NCBI GenBank assembly: GCA_946479855.1
Contig: CAMLHL010000010.1
Span: 1-56,106, forward strand
DNA length: 56,106 nt
Direction of reading: 5' to 3'
From: an uncultured Pseudomonadota bacterium
GTDB lineage: Bacteria; Pseudomonadota; Gammaproteobacteria; Burkholderiales; Rhodocyclaceae
How positions within the stretch are numbered: position 1 is the stretch's first letter; every line of letters begins with the position of its first letter. The notes under the pieces are model-generated. The model searched no databases. It was given only the letters and a program-made list of their open reading frames with translations, and was not told where the DNA came from. The position numbers and the translations under genes were made by a program. Shown here one piece after another: positions 11,781 to 21,330 of this stretch.

Positions 11781-11809
11781 AAAAACCCCGCCCACAAGGC
11801 GGGGTTTTT
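11781..11809 (+). terminator. Intrinsic terminator after hupB
   Basis: AAAAACCCCGCC-CACAA-GGCGGGGTTTTT is a perfect 12-bp stem with a five-base loop and T-tracts usable in both directions. It ends hupB transcription. The next gene starts only 18 bases later, so its promoter must overlap this structure or the preceding ~75 bases. Confidence 0.9.
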
Positions 11810-11826
11810 GTTGAATAATCCAGACC

Positions 11827-12705
11827 ATGACAACATGCGCCGACCCCGACGATCTGGACAAGAAAGGTGATGCCCTCAAGGCGCAGCGCTTCCAGATGCT
11901 GGAGGACATCGCCAAGGAACTCTCTGGCGAAGTGGTCTTCCCGACCTATTTCGATGCCGTGCTGCGCCTGCGCAAGATCCTGCACAAGCCTGAGCAGAGC
12001 ATCGCCAATATTACCCACGCCGTTTCTGTCGAGCCGCTGATCTCGGCCAAGCTGCTGCATCTGGCCAATTCGGTGATTTTCAACCCCGAAGGCCGGGAAC
12101 TCGTCGATCTGAAATCAGCCATTATCCGGCTCGGCCTCAATGCGGTTCGGACGACGGCCCTCTCCATCGTCATGACCCAGTTGATGCGCGCCAAGGGCAT
12201 GGCCGACTTCTCGGAGATCACCCGCTCGCTGTGGGAACACTCGCTGAAAAGTGCGGCAGCTGCCAAGGTAGTCGCCCAGCAGATGACCCGCTTCAACCCC
12301 GACGAGGCCATGCTGGCCGGCCTGATCCATGACCTCGGTGCCTTCTACATGCTCTATCGGGCCAGCCAGTATGAAGAACTCCGCCACCGACCGGAAAGTA
12401 TCAAGTACCTGATCATCCAGTGGCATGAAAGTATTGGCGTCTCGCTGCTCAACGCCCTTGGCCTGCCGGAGGAGATCGTCAACGCAACAGTCGACCACGA
12501 CCACTTGCGTCCGACGCCGACGACTATCAGAAATATGGCGGACGTCATCTATGTTGCCAACATGCTCAGCGGCGGCCATTTCGAATGGCTGTTGCAGGAT
12601 CGGCCCGACGAGGGGGCGGAGCTAACGGAATTGGAAGAAAGATTCGCCCACCTGCGCCCGGACATCGATGCCCTGGCTGCGGAAATGCACAACGAATTCG
12701 CCTGA
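11827..12705 (+). CDS. HDOD domain protein
   Basis: The 292-residue product consists mainly of one HDOD domain (about residues 30-240), a relative of HD phosphohydrolases. Recognisable segments are FPTYFDAVLRLRKIL, SVEPLISAKLLHLANS, IIRLGLNAVRTTAL and LIHDLGAFYML, followed by a helical tail. HDOD proteins usually act in signalling or regulation without proven hydrolase activity. A His-Asp pair is kept in LIHDLG, but the full HD metal set is not evident. No receiver or GGDEF partner is attached or adjacent. It starts just after the hupB terminator and converges with trmJ, five bases between the stops. Confidence 0.85.
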   Translation: MTTCADPDDLDKKGDALKAQRFQMLEDIAKELSGEVVFPTYFDAVLRLRKILHKPEQSIANITHAVSVEPLISAKLLHLANSVIFNPEGRELVDLKSAIIRLGLNAVRTTALSIVMTQLMRAKGMADFSEITRSLWEHSLKSAAAAKVVAQQMTRFNPDEAMLAGLIHDLGAFYMLYRASQYEELRHRPESIKYLIIQWHESIGVSLLNALGLPEEIVNATVDHDHLRPTPTTIRNMADVIYVANMLSGGHFEWLLQDRPDEGAELTELEERFAHLRPDIDALAAEMHNEFA

Positions 12706-12710
12706 CCCGG

Positions 12711-13472
12711 TCAGTTCTTGCGGCCGTGCCCGGTCTTGACCTGAGTCGATGCCAGGATACCGCGCAGGATGTTGATCTCGTCCTTCTCCAGCCGGACCCG
12801 ACCGAACAGGCGGCGCAGTTTGGGCAGCAGACGCCCCGGCTGCGCGGGGTTGAAGAAACCAGTATCGGTCATCACCGTTTCGAGGTGGGTATACAACCCT
12901 TCCACCTCGTCATGCGTCGCTGCCGGCGAAATGAAAGGCGTGACTCCCTGCCCGGCTAGCGGCGGCCGAGCTGCGAACGCCGCCATCCGACACTCGTAGC
13001 ACAGGACTTGGACAGCCGAACCAAGATTCAGCGAACTGAAATCAGGATTGGTCGGAATCGTTACTGCCGCATGGCAATGCAGGATTTCCTCGTTGCTCAG
13101 GCCCATCGTTTCATTGCCGAAGACCAGTGCCACTTCGCCCAACTCAGCCTCAGCCAGCAGCTGGGCCACGGTGTCACGTGGCGTCCCCGGCGCCGGCCCA
13201 AGGTCGCGCTGGCGCGCCGAAAGGGCCACGACATAGGTGGTTCCAGCCAGCGCCTCTTTCAGGGAAGCGGTGATTTTTGCCTTTTCCAGCAGGTCGACCG
13301 CACCGGTCGCCCGCGTATCGGCCTCGGGATCGGGAAACTGTTTCGGCGAGACAAGGTACAGGCGAGACAAGCCCATCGTCTTCATTGCCCGGGCCGCTGC
13401 CCCGATATTCCCCGGATGACTCGGGCGACACAATACAACTCTGATACGTGAAAGCAGGACTTCGGGGTTCAT
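12711..13472 (-). CDS. trmJ: tRNA (cytidine/uridine-2'-O-)-methyltransferase TrmJ
   Basis: A 253-residue SPOUT-class RNA methyltransferase. It has the N-terminal segment VVLCRPSHPGNIGAAARAMKTMG and the SAM-binding trefoil-knot motifs VALVFGNETMGLSNEE and SSLNLGSAVQVLCYE. The helical C-terminal extension is typical of TrmJ, which modifies nucleotide 32 of several tRNAs as a dimer. The start at 13472 lies 66 bases from the divergent suhB start. The intervening AT-rich stretch probably holds both promoters. A trmJ-suhB neighbourhood is conserved in many proteobacteria. Confidence 0.93.
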   Translation of the reverse strand: MNPEVLLSRIRVVLCRPSHPGNIGAAARAMKTMGLSRLYLVSPKQFPDPEADTRATGAVDLLEKAKITASLKEALAGTTYVVALSARQRDLGPAPGTPRDTVAQLLAEAELGEVALVFGNETMGLSNEEILHCHAAVTIPTNPDFSSLNLGSAVQVLCYECRMAAFAARPPLAGQGVTPFISPAATHDEVEGLYTHLETVMTDTGFFNPAQPGRLLPKLRRLFGRVRLEKDEINILRGILASTQVKTGHGRKN

Positions 13473-13538
13473 GGTGTAAAATTCGATCTTTCAAATATAT
13501 ATCGGGTGGCCTTGGCCGCCCTTTAGCTCTTTAAGCCC

Positions 13539-14351
13539 ATGCATCCAGCCCTGAATATCGCCATCAAGGCGGCGCGCCGCGCCGCCCAGATCATCAATCG
13601 CGCCTCGAACGACCTCGACTTGCTCAAGGTCACCGCGAAGCAGCCCAACGATTTCGTTACCGAGGTCGACAAGGCTGCCGAAGCTGCAATCATCGAAACC
13701 CTGCGGGAAGCCTATCCCAATTACGGCATTCTAGCAGAGGAGTCCGGTGCAACTGCCGGCCAGGGCGGGTACGATGGCGATTACCAATGGATCATTGATC
13801 CGCTCGACGGTACGACCAACTTCATTCATGGCCTGCCGCAATACGCCATCTCGATTGCCCTAGCCAAGGGCAACGTCATCGAGCAGGCGGTCATTTTCGA
13901 CCCCAACCGCAACGAACTGTTTACCGCCACCAAGGGTGGTGGCGCCTTTCTCAACGAGCGCCGCATTCGCGTCTCGCGCCGTACCAAGCTGGGCGAAGCC
14001 CTGATCGGCACCGGTTTCCCCTACCGGATGTTCGACAAGATCGACCTCTACCTGGCCATCTTCAAGGAACTGGCCGAGAAGACCGCCGGCCAGCGCCGCC
14101 CGGGCGCCGCCTCGCTCGACCTGGCCTATGTCGCCTGCGGCCGCTACGACGGTTTCTGGGAATTCGGCCTGTCGCCGTGGGACATGGCGGCCGGTGCGCT
14201 GCTCATCTCCGAAGCCGGCGGCCTGATCAGCGACCTGCGCGGCGACGCCAACTACCTGGAAACCGGTAACGTCATCGCCGGCACGCCCAAGGTCTTCGGC
14301 CCGCTGCTCAAGCTCATCCAGGACAAGCTGCCGGAATCGGTGCGCGGCTAG
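13539..14351 (+). CDS. suhB: Inositol-1-monophosphatase family protein SuhB
   Basis: A 270-residue member of the inositol monophosphatase family with the metal-binding motifs in order: EES in [18 protein letters not shown] in [12 protein letters not shown], and [15 protein letters not shown] near the C-terminus. Length and sequence fit SuhB, which in E. coli hydrolyses inositol monophosphate in vitro and works with Nus factors in rRNA transcription. It is divergent from trmJ. The stop overlaps the convergent LTA-synthase-like gene by four bases, and its terminator lies inside that gene. Confidence 0.95.
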   Translation: MHPALNIAIKAARRAAQIINRASNDLDLLKVTAKQPNDFVTEVDKAAEAAIIETLREAYPNYGILAEESGATAGQGGYDGDYQWIIDPLDGTTNFIHGLPQYAISIALAKGNVIEQAVIFDPNRNELFTATKGGGAFLNERRIRVSRRTKLGEALIGTGFPYRMFDKIDLYLAIFKELAEKTAGQRRPGAASLDLAYVACGRYDGFWEFGLSPWDMAAGALLISEAGGLISDLRGDANYLETGNVIAGTPKVFGPLLKLIQDKLPESVRG

Positions 14352-15832
14352 GAAGCCAGCAGCAGCCCGGCCAGGGCATCGAGAGAAAGCGCCGAATCCG
14401 GCGCTTTTTTTTCGCCCGGCCGGTTGCTCCAGATGAAATATTCGGTATGCCCGGCCGGGTCGCCCAGTTGCTGGTAGACCTCGGCCATGATCGGCACGTG
14501 GTCGCCGTACCAGCAGAAACGGGCCGGGCGCGGATGCCGCGTCAAGCAATCGCTCAACTCGCCGATCATCCGGTCGGCATTGCGCAGATGGCGCAGATAG
14601 ACCGTCAGATCGTCGCAGCCGGCCGGCGGATAGGCAGCATACGCAGCCGGATAGTCCTCAGGCAACGGCTTTTCCAGATGCAGCGGGCCGTGGTTTTCCA
14701 TGGTGATCACGAATACGAACAGCGGCTTATCCGCTGCTGCCAACAGCAACTTCACCTTGTCCGCCACCGCCCGGTCGGCAACATAAGGGCCGAAGCGCTC
14801 GCCGTCAGCGAATGAACGGATGTCGATAAACTCGTCAAAGCCGAGGTGCGGGTAGACCTTGTCGCGGCCATAGAACGAGGCCGGATAGGGATGAACGCAA
14901 ACGGTGCGGTAGCCAGCGGCCTTCAGCACCGTCGCCAGCGTCACCAGCTCCGCCTTGAGAATCTGGCGGTAAGGGTTGAAGCGATGGACACCGAGCGATG
15001 CCGCCGGCGCCCCGCTCAGGAAAGCGAATTCGCTGCGCACGGTGTTAGCCCCCCAGGCCGGCACCTCGAGATGGCCCGACGACAGCGCTGCGCGGCAGAG
15101 ACGATCGAACTCGGCCAGAACTTCGGGCCGGATCCCGGCCAGCAGCGGCCGCGGATCGAAAAAGGATTCGCTCTGCACGACCAGCAGATCGGGGCGCTCG
15201 GCCGCAACGCCCGGCACATCGACAAAGCAGTCCGGCAGTTGCAGCGGCGTCCGCTCGGCCAGGCCGTAGCGCCACAGGCAGGCGAGAAAACCCAGCTGGC
15301 GCAGGTCCTCGTCCGGCATGAAGCCCGGTGCCGGGCCGCCCGTCGACAGCGCAAGCAGCACGGCCCCGCCGATCAGCAGGGCCGCCGCCTGACCCAACTG
15401 GCCGTCCAGCGCAAAGCGCCCGGCCGGCGCCGCTTCCGCCCACAGGCCGATGCCCAGCGCAGCCAGCGCGGCAACGACGATCAGCGCGAACTTCCACCAG
15501 CCGAGGAAGGGGATGTACAAACGCGGATGCTTGATGGCGTCGGTGAAATATTCGAAATCCTGGAAAACAAAGGCCTCGCGCAGCGAATGGAACTTGGCAT
15601 TACTGACCTGCACGAGCAACATCAGTAAGGCTAGGCCGAGCGCCATGGCGAACCACGGACGGCCGAGCACGAGCACCAGCAGCGCATGCAGGATCAGCCA
15701 CAAGCCGGTGTGCAGCGTGACGCCCTGCAAGGCCCAACGCCACGGTGCCGGCAAGGCCGGGCGCAGCAAGGCGGTCACGGCGAACGAGCCGGCGAGCCCG
15801 ACGGTCGACGCCAAAAAAAGGGCAAATTTCAA
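14348..15832 (-). CDS. LTA synthase-like membrane sulfatase-fold enzyme
   Basis: About 494 residues. The first ~200 hold four to five hydrophobic membrane segments. The rest is an extracytoplasmic alkaline-phosphatase/sulfatase-fold domain of the lipoteichoic-acid-synthase type: [12 protein letters not shown] (metal site), [14 protein letters not shown] (likely nucleophile Thr), [14 protein letters not shown] and WYGDHVP. Family members transfer phosphoglycerol or phosphoethanolamine groups from lipids to periplasmic glycans. Substrate here is unknown; a capsule-lipid or capsule modification is inferred from context. The chosen start is TTG at 15832, two bases after the dehydrogenase stop, with GGGG upstream; the longer frame overlaps that gene. 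It may correspond to RkpI of Sinorhizobium (from memory). The gene is GC-rich, like the chromosome. Confidence 0.82.
   Translation of the reverse strand: MKFALFLASTVGLAGSFAVTALLRPALPAPWRWALQGVTLHTGLWLILHALLVLVLGRPWFAMALGLALLMLLVQVSNAKFHSLREAFVFQDFEYFTDAIKHPRLYIPFLGWWKFALIVVAALAALGIGLWAEAAPAGRFALDGQLGQAAALLIGGAVLLALSTGGPAPGFMPDEDLRQLGFLACLWRYGLAERTPLQLPDCFVDVPGVAAERPDLLVVQSESFFDPRPLLAGIRPEVLAEFDRLCRAALSSGHLEVPAWGANTVRSEFAFLSGAPAASLGVHRFNPYRQILKAELVTLATVLKAAGYRTVCVHPYPASFYGRDKVYPHLGFDEFIDIRSFADGERFGPYVADRAVADKVKLLLAAADKPLFVFVITMENHGPLHLEKPLPEDYPAAYAAYPPAGCDDLTVYLRHLRNADRMIGELSDCLTRHPRPARFCWYGDHVPIMAEVYQQLGDPAGHTEYFIWSNRPGEKKAPDSALSLDALAGLLLAS
14386..14412 (+). terminator. Intrinsic terminator of suhB, inside the convergent gene
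   Basis: AAAGCGCCG-AATC-CGGCGCTTTTTTTT has an 8-9 bp GC stem and a run of eight T. It points with suhB but lies wholly within the coding 3' end of the opposite-strand LTA-synthase-like gene, where it encodes part of the segment [11 protein letters not shown]. Confidence 0.85.
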
Positions 15833-15834
15833 AA

Positions 15835-16605
15835 TCAGCCCCGATAACCGAGCAGGCCGAGAATGCGCAGCGAGATGGCCGCCGGCAACACGGCAAGGAA
15901 CCAGGTGCCCAGATTGAGCGGAAACGGGAAACTGATGCGCGCCTTGTCCTTCGCCAGCCCGCGCCGAATCAAGCTTGCCGCACGCTCGGGCCGCCACAGG
16001 AAGGGTTTGGGCCCCGGCATCGCCTCGCACATCGGCGATTCGACATAGCCCGGCATGATCACATTGACCCAGATCCCCTCCGGCGCCAGCCAGCCGCGCA
16101 GCGCTTCGCCGTAGGCCTTGATCCCGGCCTTGCTGGCGCAATAGGCCGGCGTCACCGGCAGGCCGAAATAACCGGCCAGCGAACTGACCAGCGCGATCTG
16201 CCCCCTGCCCCGCCGTCGCATCGCCGGCAATACACCATGCACCATGGCCAGGCTCGCCTTCAGATTGATGTCGAGCAGCGCCTCGACCTCATCCCATGGC
16301 TCGTTCTCTCCACCCGGACCGACATGGGTATTCATGCCGGCATTGATGATAACCAGATCGAGCGCCGCCGTAGCGCAAACCTCATCCAGCCAGGTGCGCA
16401 GTGCCGCCGTATCGCGCAGGTCGAAGCGCTGGGTCAGCACGGCCGCCCCCCGGGCGGCGCACCGCCCGGCCACGGCCGCCAGCTTGGCCGCGTTGCGACC
16501 GTGCAGATGCAACTCGATGCCCGGTGCCGCATAAAGCTCAGCCAGAGCGCCGCCAATGGCGCCGGTGGCGCCGGTGATCAAAATACACCGCAATCCATCG
16601 CTCAT
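15835..16605 (-). CDS. Short-chain dehydrogenase/reductase with C-terminal membrane segment
   Basis: A 256-residue classical SDR. The cofactor loop is ITGATGAIGGALAE, the structural motif is INAG, catalytic Ser lies in LVSSLAG and Tyr/Lys in YCASKAG. The last ~30 residues (LGTWFLAVLPAAISLRILG) are hydrophobic, suggesting membrane association. It overlaps the KpsS-type gene by four bases (ATGA) and is followed after two bases by the LTA-synthase-like gene, so the three are one operon. With an oxoamine synthase and a polyketide synthase in the same locus, a reasonable role is reduction of a 3-keto-amino lipid, as ketosphinganine reductase does, and as may hold for RkpH of the Sinorhizobium rkp-1 cluster. 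That role is inference. Confidence 0.85.
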   Translation of the reverse strand: MSDGLRCILITGATGAIGGALAELYAAPGIELHLHGRNAAKLAAVAGRCAARGAAVLTQRFDLRDTAALRTWLDEVCATAALDLVIINAGMNTHVGPGGENEPWDEVEALLDINLKASLAMVHGVLPAMRRRGRGQIALVSSLAGYFGLPVTPAYCASKAGIKAYGEALRGWLAPEGIWVNVIMPGYVESPMCEAMPGPKPFLWRPERAASLIRRGLAKDKARISFPFPLNLGTWFLAVLPAAISLRILGLLGYRG

Positions 16606-17831
16606 AACAACGATTCCAGCGGCGACGTTTCCGCACTCAACACCCGGGCAGCATTTTCAACGGCCAAAGCGATCCCTTGTCGAGAATAGAACCCACCATT
16701 GATTTGCGTGGCATGGATCACGGTATTGCGGAACCGTCGGAAAAACTCCTTGTCCGGCCGTTCCCGGCCCAGCCAAAAATGATCGAGATTTCCCTGAAAG
16801 CACAGTTTCGGTAGATTATAGATTGGGTCACTCAACGTGATGGTCGGGCATCCCAAACCCAGGGAAAAGCCGCCAACAGTGCTATTCACCGTGACCACGC
16901 CCTGCGCATTCCTGACCAGGACATCAAGGGGGCCAGTCTCGAGATAGCGGGTCCGTCCCTCAATCGCGTATTGCTTCTCAAGTTTGGCCAGAGCTTCCCT
17001 GAAATTAACCAGGCCGATATCCAGTGGATGATTCTTGATAACCAGGATATCCGCCGAAGAAGCATGCCTTGCAAAAGATGAAAGCACAAAATCGATCACT
17101 TCGATCATACCTTCAAAACGGGAGTGATCACGAATCTGGGCATCACTGCCCAGCTGAAGGGGCAGCAGAAAATATCGGGCGTTGTTTCTCAACAGTTCAG
17201 AAACCGTTGTCTCGTCCCGTTTTTCCCAAAAAGGCAAGGTCGCCAATCGTCTGCTGTAGGCCAGATACTCGACCGGCGCGATCACAGGAACATGCGTCCG
17301 GTAACGATGAAAAAACAACGGGTTCAGCAATCCTGCCGCATGATAGGCTACATCGTGCACAGCGCGCTGGAAAAAAGGGGCCTCAAAAGCCTTCCCGTCG
17401 CCATAATTGGCTAACCGTGCCCCGGTCTCCCAGAACCAGTCGGGATCCCTGGGCAATAACGAGTGGCCATTCACCCCTTCCCGCTCCAGCGTCACCCAAT
17501 AGGGCCGGAAATAGCCCTCCTCAAAGACATGAGTACGCAATCCAAGCACTTCACCATGCTCAACAGGCGCCCGATGGACCGGGCGTCGATCGCCAAAAAG
17601 GACTTGGTCAGAAATTTCAAAGCGCCGGCAAAATTCATCAACATAGTCGCGCAAGTCGGCTAGGCTGCCACGATAATTGGTGCTCCGACGCGGCCACCAA
17701 TAGGCAAGGTCCCCCATGTTGAAATTGAGTTTGAACACGCGGTGACCGTCGGCCTCCAGGCGATCTCCCAACTGGCGAAAGAAAGGCGAACAAACCCCTT
17801 GCAGAAAAAGAAAATTCCGCCTGACTGTCAA
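16602..17831 (-). CDS. kpsS: KpsS-type capsule beta-Kdo transferase
   Basis: A 409-residue homologue of KpsS/LipB. Shared features are FLFLQGVCSPFFRQLGDRL, FGDRRPVHR, HVFEEGYFRPYWVTLEREGV and VNGHSLLPRDPDWF at the N-terminal half, and ILVIKNHPLD plus VVTVNSTVG in the C-terminal half. In E. coli group-2 capsules KpsS adds the first beta-Kdo to lysophosphatidylglycerol; KpsC then extends it. No kpsC is in this window. The first in-frame start is TTG at 17831, directly after a stop. A TACAAT element at 17927-17932 (minus strand) is a weak promoter candidate in the 127-base gap upstream. GC content is lower than in the following dehydrogenase gene. Confidence 0.87.
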   Translation of the reverse strand: MTVRRNFLFLQGVCSPFFRQLGDRLEADGHRVFKLNFNMGDLAYWWPRRSTNYRGSLADLRDYVDEFCRRFEISDQVLFGDRRPVHRAPVEHGEVLGLRTHVFEEGYFRPYWVTLEREGVNGHSLLPRDPDWFWETGARLANYGDGKAFEAPFFQRAVHDVAYHAAGLLNPLFFHRYRTHVPVIAPVEYLAYSRRLATLPFWEKRDETTVSELLRNNARYFLLPLQLGSDAQIRDHSRFEGMIEVIDFVLSSFARHASSADILVIKNHPLDIGLVNFREALAKLEKQYAIEGRTRYLETGPLDVLVRNAQGVVTVNSTVGGFSLGLGCPTITLSDPIYNLPKLCFQGNLDHFWLGRERPDKEFFRRFRNTVIHATQINGGFYSRQGIALAVENAARVLSAETSPLESLL

Positions 17832-17958
17832 TCAATCACTCTCATAAAATCCCCCGATAGGCGCGCCACCCGGACTCTACTCAAGATCATGGTCGGTTTT
17901 TTAAGTCGTCGCCAAAAACAAACTCTATTGTAACAATTCATTAATCATATCGACACGA

Positions 17959-18978
17959 TCATGAATTTATTTGCGGGAACCCCGGAAAATTATATTTCAA
18001 TGACAGCGACTCTATCCATGCAGCCGTAATGGCAAAACATTCAAATCGTCGCCGATCATCACCAAGCAAATTGACAACAGCATCAATCCAGACGGAAGGG
18101 GAATCATTGACCAACAAAGATCCCGATCCAGACAATGCTGAACGATAGGGTTCTCGATCCGAAAACACTCCCACAGCCCCGCAACGTGCGATATCAAAGA
18201 CCTTGACGTGGGAACGATATGCATTGAAGCGGCCGGGCAGTAAAGGCGCCACGCCGACCGCCAGATTAGAAACACGGCAATGATTGAGATAACCAGTCCA
18301 TGAACAAGCCGGCAAGACACTAACCCGGGGTATATGAGAAAACAGGCGCTGGATTCCGGCGTTGCCGAAGATTTCAAACTCAAAGGCGCTATCCACGGCC
18401 TGGACAGCCTCCACGATAGGGACCAGCCAGCGAATTTCCTGCTGATGCACCCGGGTTCCATGGTAAGCCCAACGCCTCCCCCCCGAAGGAGTCACTGCCC
18501 TGATTTTTCCAGGCTCGATGGGAAAAAGAAGCGACGCACGCTCTGACGGATAGCGCTCCAACAATGCCAAAGTCGAGTACCAGATTCGATCGCAAACCTT
18601 GGCCAATCCATTCCTGCTTCGCCAATATCGCCCTGCAGTCCAAAGGGCATAATCAATCGGCAATTCATGACAGCGCCACGCCCCGGGAATATCGTCATCC
18701 ATCAGGAAGGCAACGCCACTGAGCCGCGTAGCAGCGTCGATTAATTTCCCAAGCCATTGTTGGCCGATATGACGAACGATCACTACAAAAACACCGGCGC
18801 CAATCAACACCTCATCACCGGCAGCAAAAGTCCGGGAGTCGCGATATACGGGATTACCATCGCCCAAGCCGACAAGCCGTGGCTTAAGATAAAAATCAAC
18901 CGTCGGGATTAAACCAGGCGACAAAACAAGCACTTTGCCAGACCACGGTGTTCTATATCTGGCCAATGGCGTAAACAT
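17959..18978 (-). CDS. GT-B-type glycosyltransferase-like protein
   Basis: A 339-residue protein not confidently placed in a family. The C-terminal half has the shape of a GT-B donor domain (family 1/4): GVAPLLPGRFNAYRSHVKVFDIA followed by GAVGVFSDREPYRSAL, resembling the loop where such enzymes bind the nucleotide sugar. The N-terminal half contains VAFLMDDDIPG, a plausible acceptor-domain element. It lies downstream of rfbC by 27 bases, in the capsule locus, so a role in repeat-unit assembly is likely, possibly as a rhamnosyltransferase. That is inference from position. Confidence 0.62.
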   Translation of the reverse strand: MFTPLARYRTPWSGKVLVLSPGLIPTVDFYLKPRLVGLGDGNPVYRDSRTFAAGDEVLIGAGVFVVIVRHIGQQWLGKLIDAATRLSGVAFLMDDDIPGAWRCHELPIDYALWTAGRYWRSRNGLAKVCDRIWYSTLALLERYPSERASLLFPIEPGKIRAVTPSGGRRWAYHGTRVHQQEIRWLVPIVEAVQAVDSAFEFEIFGNAGIQRLFSHIPRVSVLPACSWTGYLNHCRVSNLAVGVAPLLPGRFNAYRSHVKVFDIARCGAVGVFSDREPYRSALSGSGSLLVNDSPSVWIDAVVNLLGDDRRRFECFAITAAWIESLSLKYNFPGFPQINS

Positions 18979-19005
18979 GTTAATTGCGGATTTAAACAGC
19001 CAATG

Positions 19006-19548
19006 TCATGGCTGATTGGCCGAAAAAAAATCCCCCTTCGCATCTTTGCCGGACAGCAAGACTTCTACACCGGTAACAGGCCAGCGGATATTAAGCAGGG
19101 GGTCATTCCAGACAATGCAACGCTCAAATTGCGGTGCATAATAATCTGTAGTCTTGTAAAGAAATTCTGCCGTGTCAGAAAGGACAAGGAATCCATGCGC
19201 GAACCCGGCGGGAATCCAGAGTTGGCGTTTATTCTCAGCACTAAGAATCTCTCCAACCCATTGCCCGCAAGTTGGTGAATTTTTCCGAATATCAACCGCC
19301 ACGTCAAAAACCTCGCCCTGCACTACACGCACAAGTTTCCCTTGCGGTTGCTCGATTTGATAATGCAACCCACGCAACACATTGCGGCTACTCTTCGAGT
19401 GGTTGTCTTGGACAAATTGGACATCAAGTCCGGTCACATCCTGAAACACCTTCTGATTAAAGCTCTCTAAGAAAAATCCGCGATCGTCGCCGAACACCTT
19501 AGGCTCGATCAACAATACTTCCGGAATAATCGTGGATATTACTTTCAT
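19006..19548 (-). CDS. rfbC: dTDP-4-dehydrorhamnose 3,5-epimerase
   Basis: A 180-residue RmlC cupin enzyme. Key segments are PKVFGDDRGFFLESFN, FVQDNHSKSSRNVLRGLHYQ (catalytic His in RGLHYQ), VVQGEVFDVAVDIR, PAGFAHGFLVL and the tyrosine-bearing EFLYKTTDYY. It epimerises dTDP-4-keto-6-deoxyglucose at C3 and C5, the third step of dTDP-L-rhamnose synthesis. Its ATG shares one base with the rfbA stop, so translation is coupled. It is the last gene of the rfbBDAC set. Confidence 0.96.
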   Translation of the reverse strand: MKVISTIIPEVLLIEPKVFGDDRGFFLESFNQKVFQDVTGLDVQFVQDNHSKSSRNVLRGLHYQIEQPQGKLVRVVQGEVFDVAVDIRKNSPTCGQWVGEILSAENKRQLWIPAGFAHGFLVLSDTAEFLYKTTDYYAPQFERCIVWNDPLLNIRWPVTGVEVLLSGKDAKGDFFSANQP

Positions 19549-20426
19549 CAGAACACCCGCTCATTCAAAATACCCATCAAGTATTGCCCATAGGGGTTCT
19601 TCAACATCGGCTGTGCCAGCATTTCCAGTTGCCCAGCATCCAGCCAGCCCTTGCGAAAAGCAATTTCCTCCGGACAGGCCACTTTCAGACCCTGGCGTTT
19701 TTCGATGGTAGCAATGAACTGGCTGGCATCAAGCAGTGATTCGTGCGTCCCTGTATCCAACCAAGCATGGCCGCGCCCCATCACTTGAACATTTAGCTGA
19801 TTACGCTCCAGATAGACACGATTGACATCAGTAATTTCCAATTCACCACGAGCAGAAGGCTTCATATCGCGGGCGATGTCGAGCACTTGGTTATCATAGA
19901 AATAGAGGCCTGTGACTGCATAGTTCGATTTCGGTATTTTTGGCTTTTCTTCCAAGCTTACCGCACAGCCAGCGCCATCGAATTCCACCACCCCATAGCG
20001 CTCAGGGTCATGCACGTGGTAAGCGAACACCGTCGCTCCACTTGACTGGCTTCCAGCCGAGTGAAGGTCCTTGGCGAACTCGTGACCGTAAAAAATATTA
20101 TCGCCTAACACCAATGCGCTGTCGCCATTACCGACAAATTCCCGGCCGATGATGAAGGCCTGAGCCAAACCGTCCGGAGTAGGTTGCACTGCATACTGCA
20201 GATTTACTCCCCACAGGCTGCCATCACCAAGCAATTGCTCGAAACGTGGCGTATCCTGCGGTGTCGAAATAATCAGGACATCCCGTATCCCCGCTAGCAT
20301 AAGCGTTGCCAAAGGATAGTAAATCATTGGTTTGTCATGAATAGGTAGCAACTGTTTCGAAACGGCCAGAGTAACTGGATAAAGCCGTGTGCCTGAGCCA
20401 CCGGCGAGAATGATGCCTTTACGCAT
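19548..20426 (-). CDS. rfbA: Glucose-1-phosphate thymidylyltransferase
   Basis: From the ATG at 20426 the product is 292 residues, beginning [17 protein letters not shown] with the nucleotidyltransferase signature loop; an upstream in-frame extension has no support. Other RmlA segments are [40 protein letters not shown] and [16 protein letters not shown]. It joins dTTP and glucose-1-phosphate, the first committed step to dTDP-L-rhamnose. It lies 14 bases after rfbD. Confidence 0.97.
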   Translation of the reverse strand: MRKGIILAGGSGTRLYPVTLAVSKQLLPIHDKPMIYYPLATLMLAGIRDVLIISTPQDTPRFEQLLGDGSLWGVNLQYAVQPTPDGLAQAFIIGREFVGNGDSALVLGDNIFYGHEFAKDLHSAGSQSSGATVFAYHVHDPERYGVVEFDGAGCAVSLEEKPKIPKSNYAVTGLYFYDNQVLDIARDMKPSARGELEITDVNRVYLERNQLNVQVMGRGHAWLDTGTHESLLDASQFIATIEKRQGLKVACPEEIAFRKGWLDAGQLEMLAQPMLKNPYGQYLMGILNERVF

Positions 20427-20440
20427 GGAAAATCTTTCTA

Positions 20441-21328
20441 TCAAAGAATTTGTTGAAGAACATGATCCAAGCCCTGTTGCCAAGGTGGCAAGCGCAAACC
20501 AAATACCTCTGTAAAACGAGTGGTTGCCAGCCGCGAATTAGCCGGCCGCGGCGCCGGTAGTGGATAATCGGCTGTAGCGATTGGTGCAATATCCTCCAGC
20601 TTCAGCGCAAGCGGCTTACCAGCCGCCAAAGCAGATTGAACTACCACCTGAGCATAGGCATGCCAAGTTGTAACACCACCAGCGACCAAGTGATACAAGC
20701 CGAACGGAAATTTTTCCTTACCGGAACTTGCATACTGCCCAAGTACTTGAGACGTGACATCAGCCAATAGCGCAGCCGAAGTTGGTGCACCATGCTGATC
20801 AGCTACCACCTTCATCGAACTTCGCTCGCTGGCCAGCCGCAGCATGGTCTTCGCAAAATTGCCGCCATGCGCGCCAAACACCCAGCTCGTCCGAAAGATC
20901 AAATGGCGGGCGCCGCTGTCCGTCAATGCATACTCGCCGGCCAGCTTGGTCTTGCCATAAACACTTTGAGGATTCGGAATATCGTCTTCCGAATGCCAAC
21001 CATCCTTACAACCATCAAAAACATAGTCGGTCGAGTAATGCACGACCAAGGCATCAATCCGGGCTGCCTCCTCTCCCAGGATGCCAGGCGCCGCTGCGTT
21101 GACTGCCTGGGCTAACTGCGGCTCTGACTCGGCCTTATCGACCGCCGTATAGGCGGCAGGATTAACGATCACATCAGGCTGTACCGCCCTGACCAAGGCT
21201 CGAATGGCCTGCGCATTGGCCAGATCACATTCCGCATAGTCAACCGCAACAATCTCGCCAAGCGGCGCCAGAGCCCGCTGCAATTCGAAGCCGACCTGAC
21301 CCTGCTTGCCCGTCAAAAGAATTTTCAT
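20441..21328 (-). CDS. rfbD: dTDP-4-dehydrorhamnose reductase
   Basis: From ATG 21328 the product is 295 residues, beginning [20 protein letters not shown] with a Rossmann glycine motif. RmlD features follow: [14 protein letters not shown], the catalytic YSTDYVFDG and YGKTKLAGE (Tyr/Lys) and [14 protein letters not shown]. It reduces dTDP-4-keto-L-rhamnose to dTDP-L-rhamnose with NAD(P)H, the last step. It starts two bases after the rfbB stop. Confidence 0.96.
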   Translation of the reverse strand: MKILLTGKQGQVGFELQRALAPLGEIVAVDYAECDLANAQAIRALVRAVQPDVIVNPAAYTAVDKAESEPQLAQAVNAAAPGILGEEAARIDALVVHYSTDYVFDGCKDGWHSEDDIPNPQSVYGKTKLAGEYALTDSGARHLIFRTSWVFGAHGGNFAKTMLRLASERSSMKVVADQHGAPTSAALLADVTSQVLGQYASSGKEKFPFGLYHLVAGGVTTWHAYAQVVVQSALAAGKPLALKLEDIAPIATADYPLPAPRPANSRLATTRFTEVFGLRLPPWQQGLDHVLQQIL

Positions 21329-21330
21329 GG

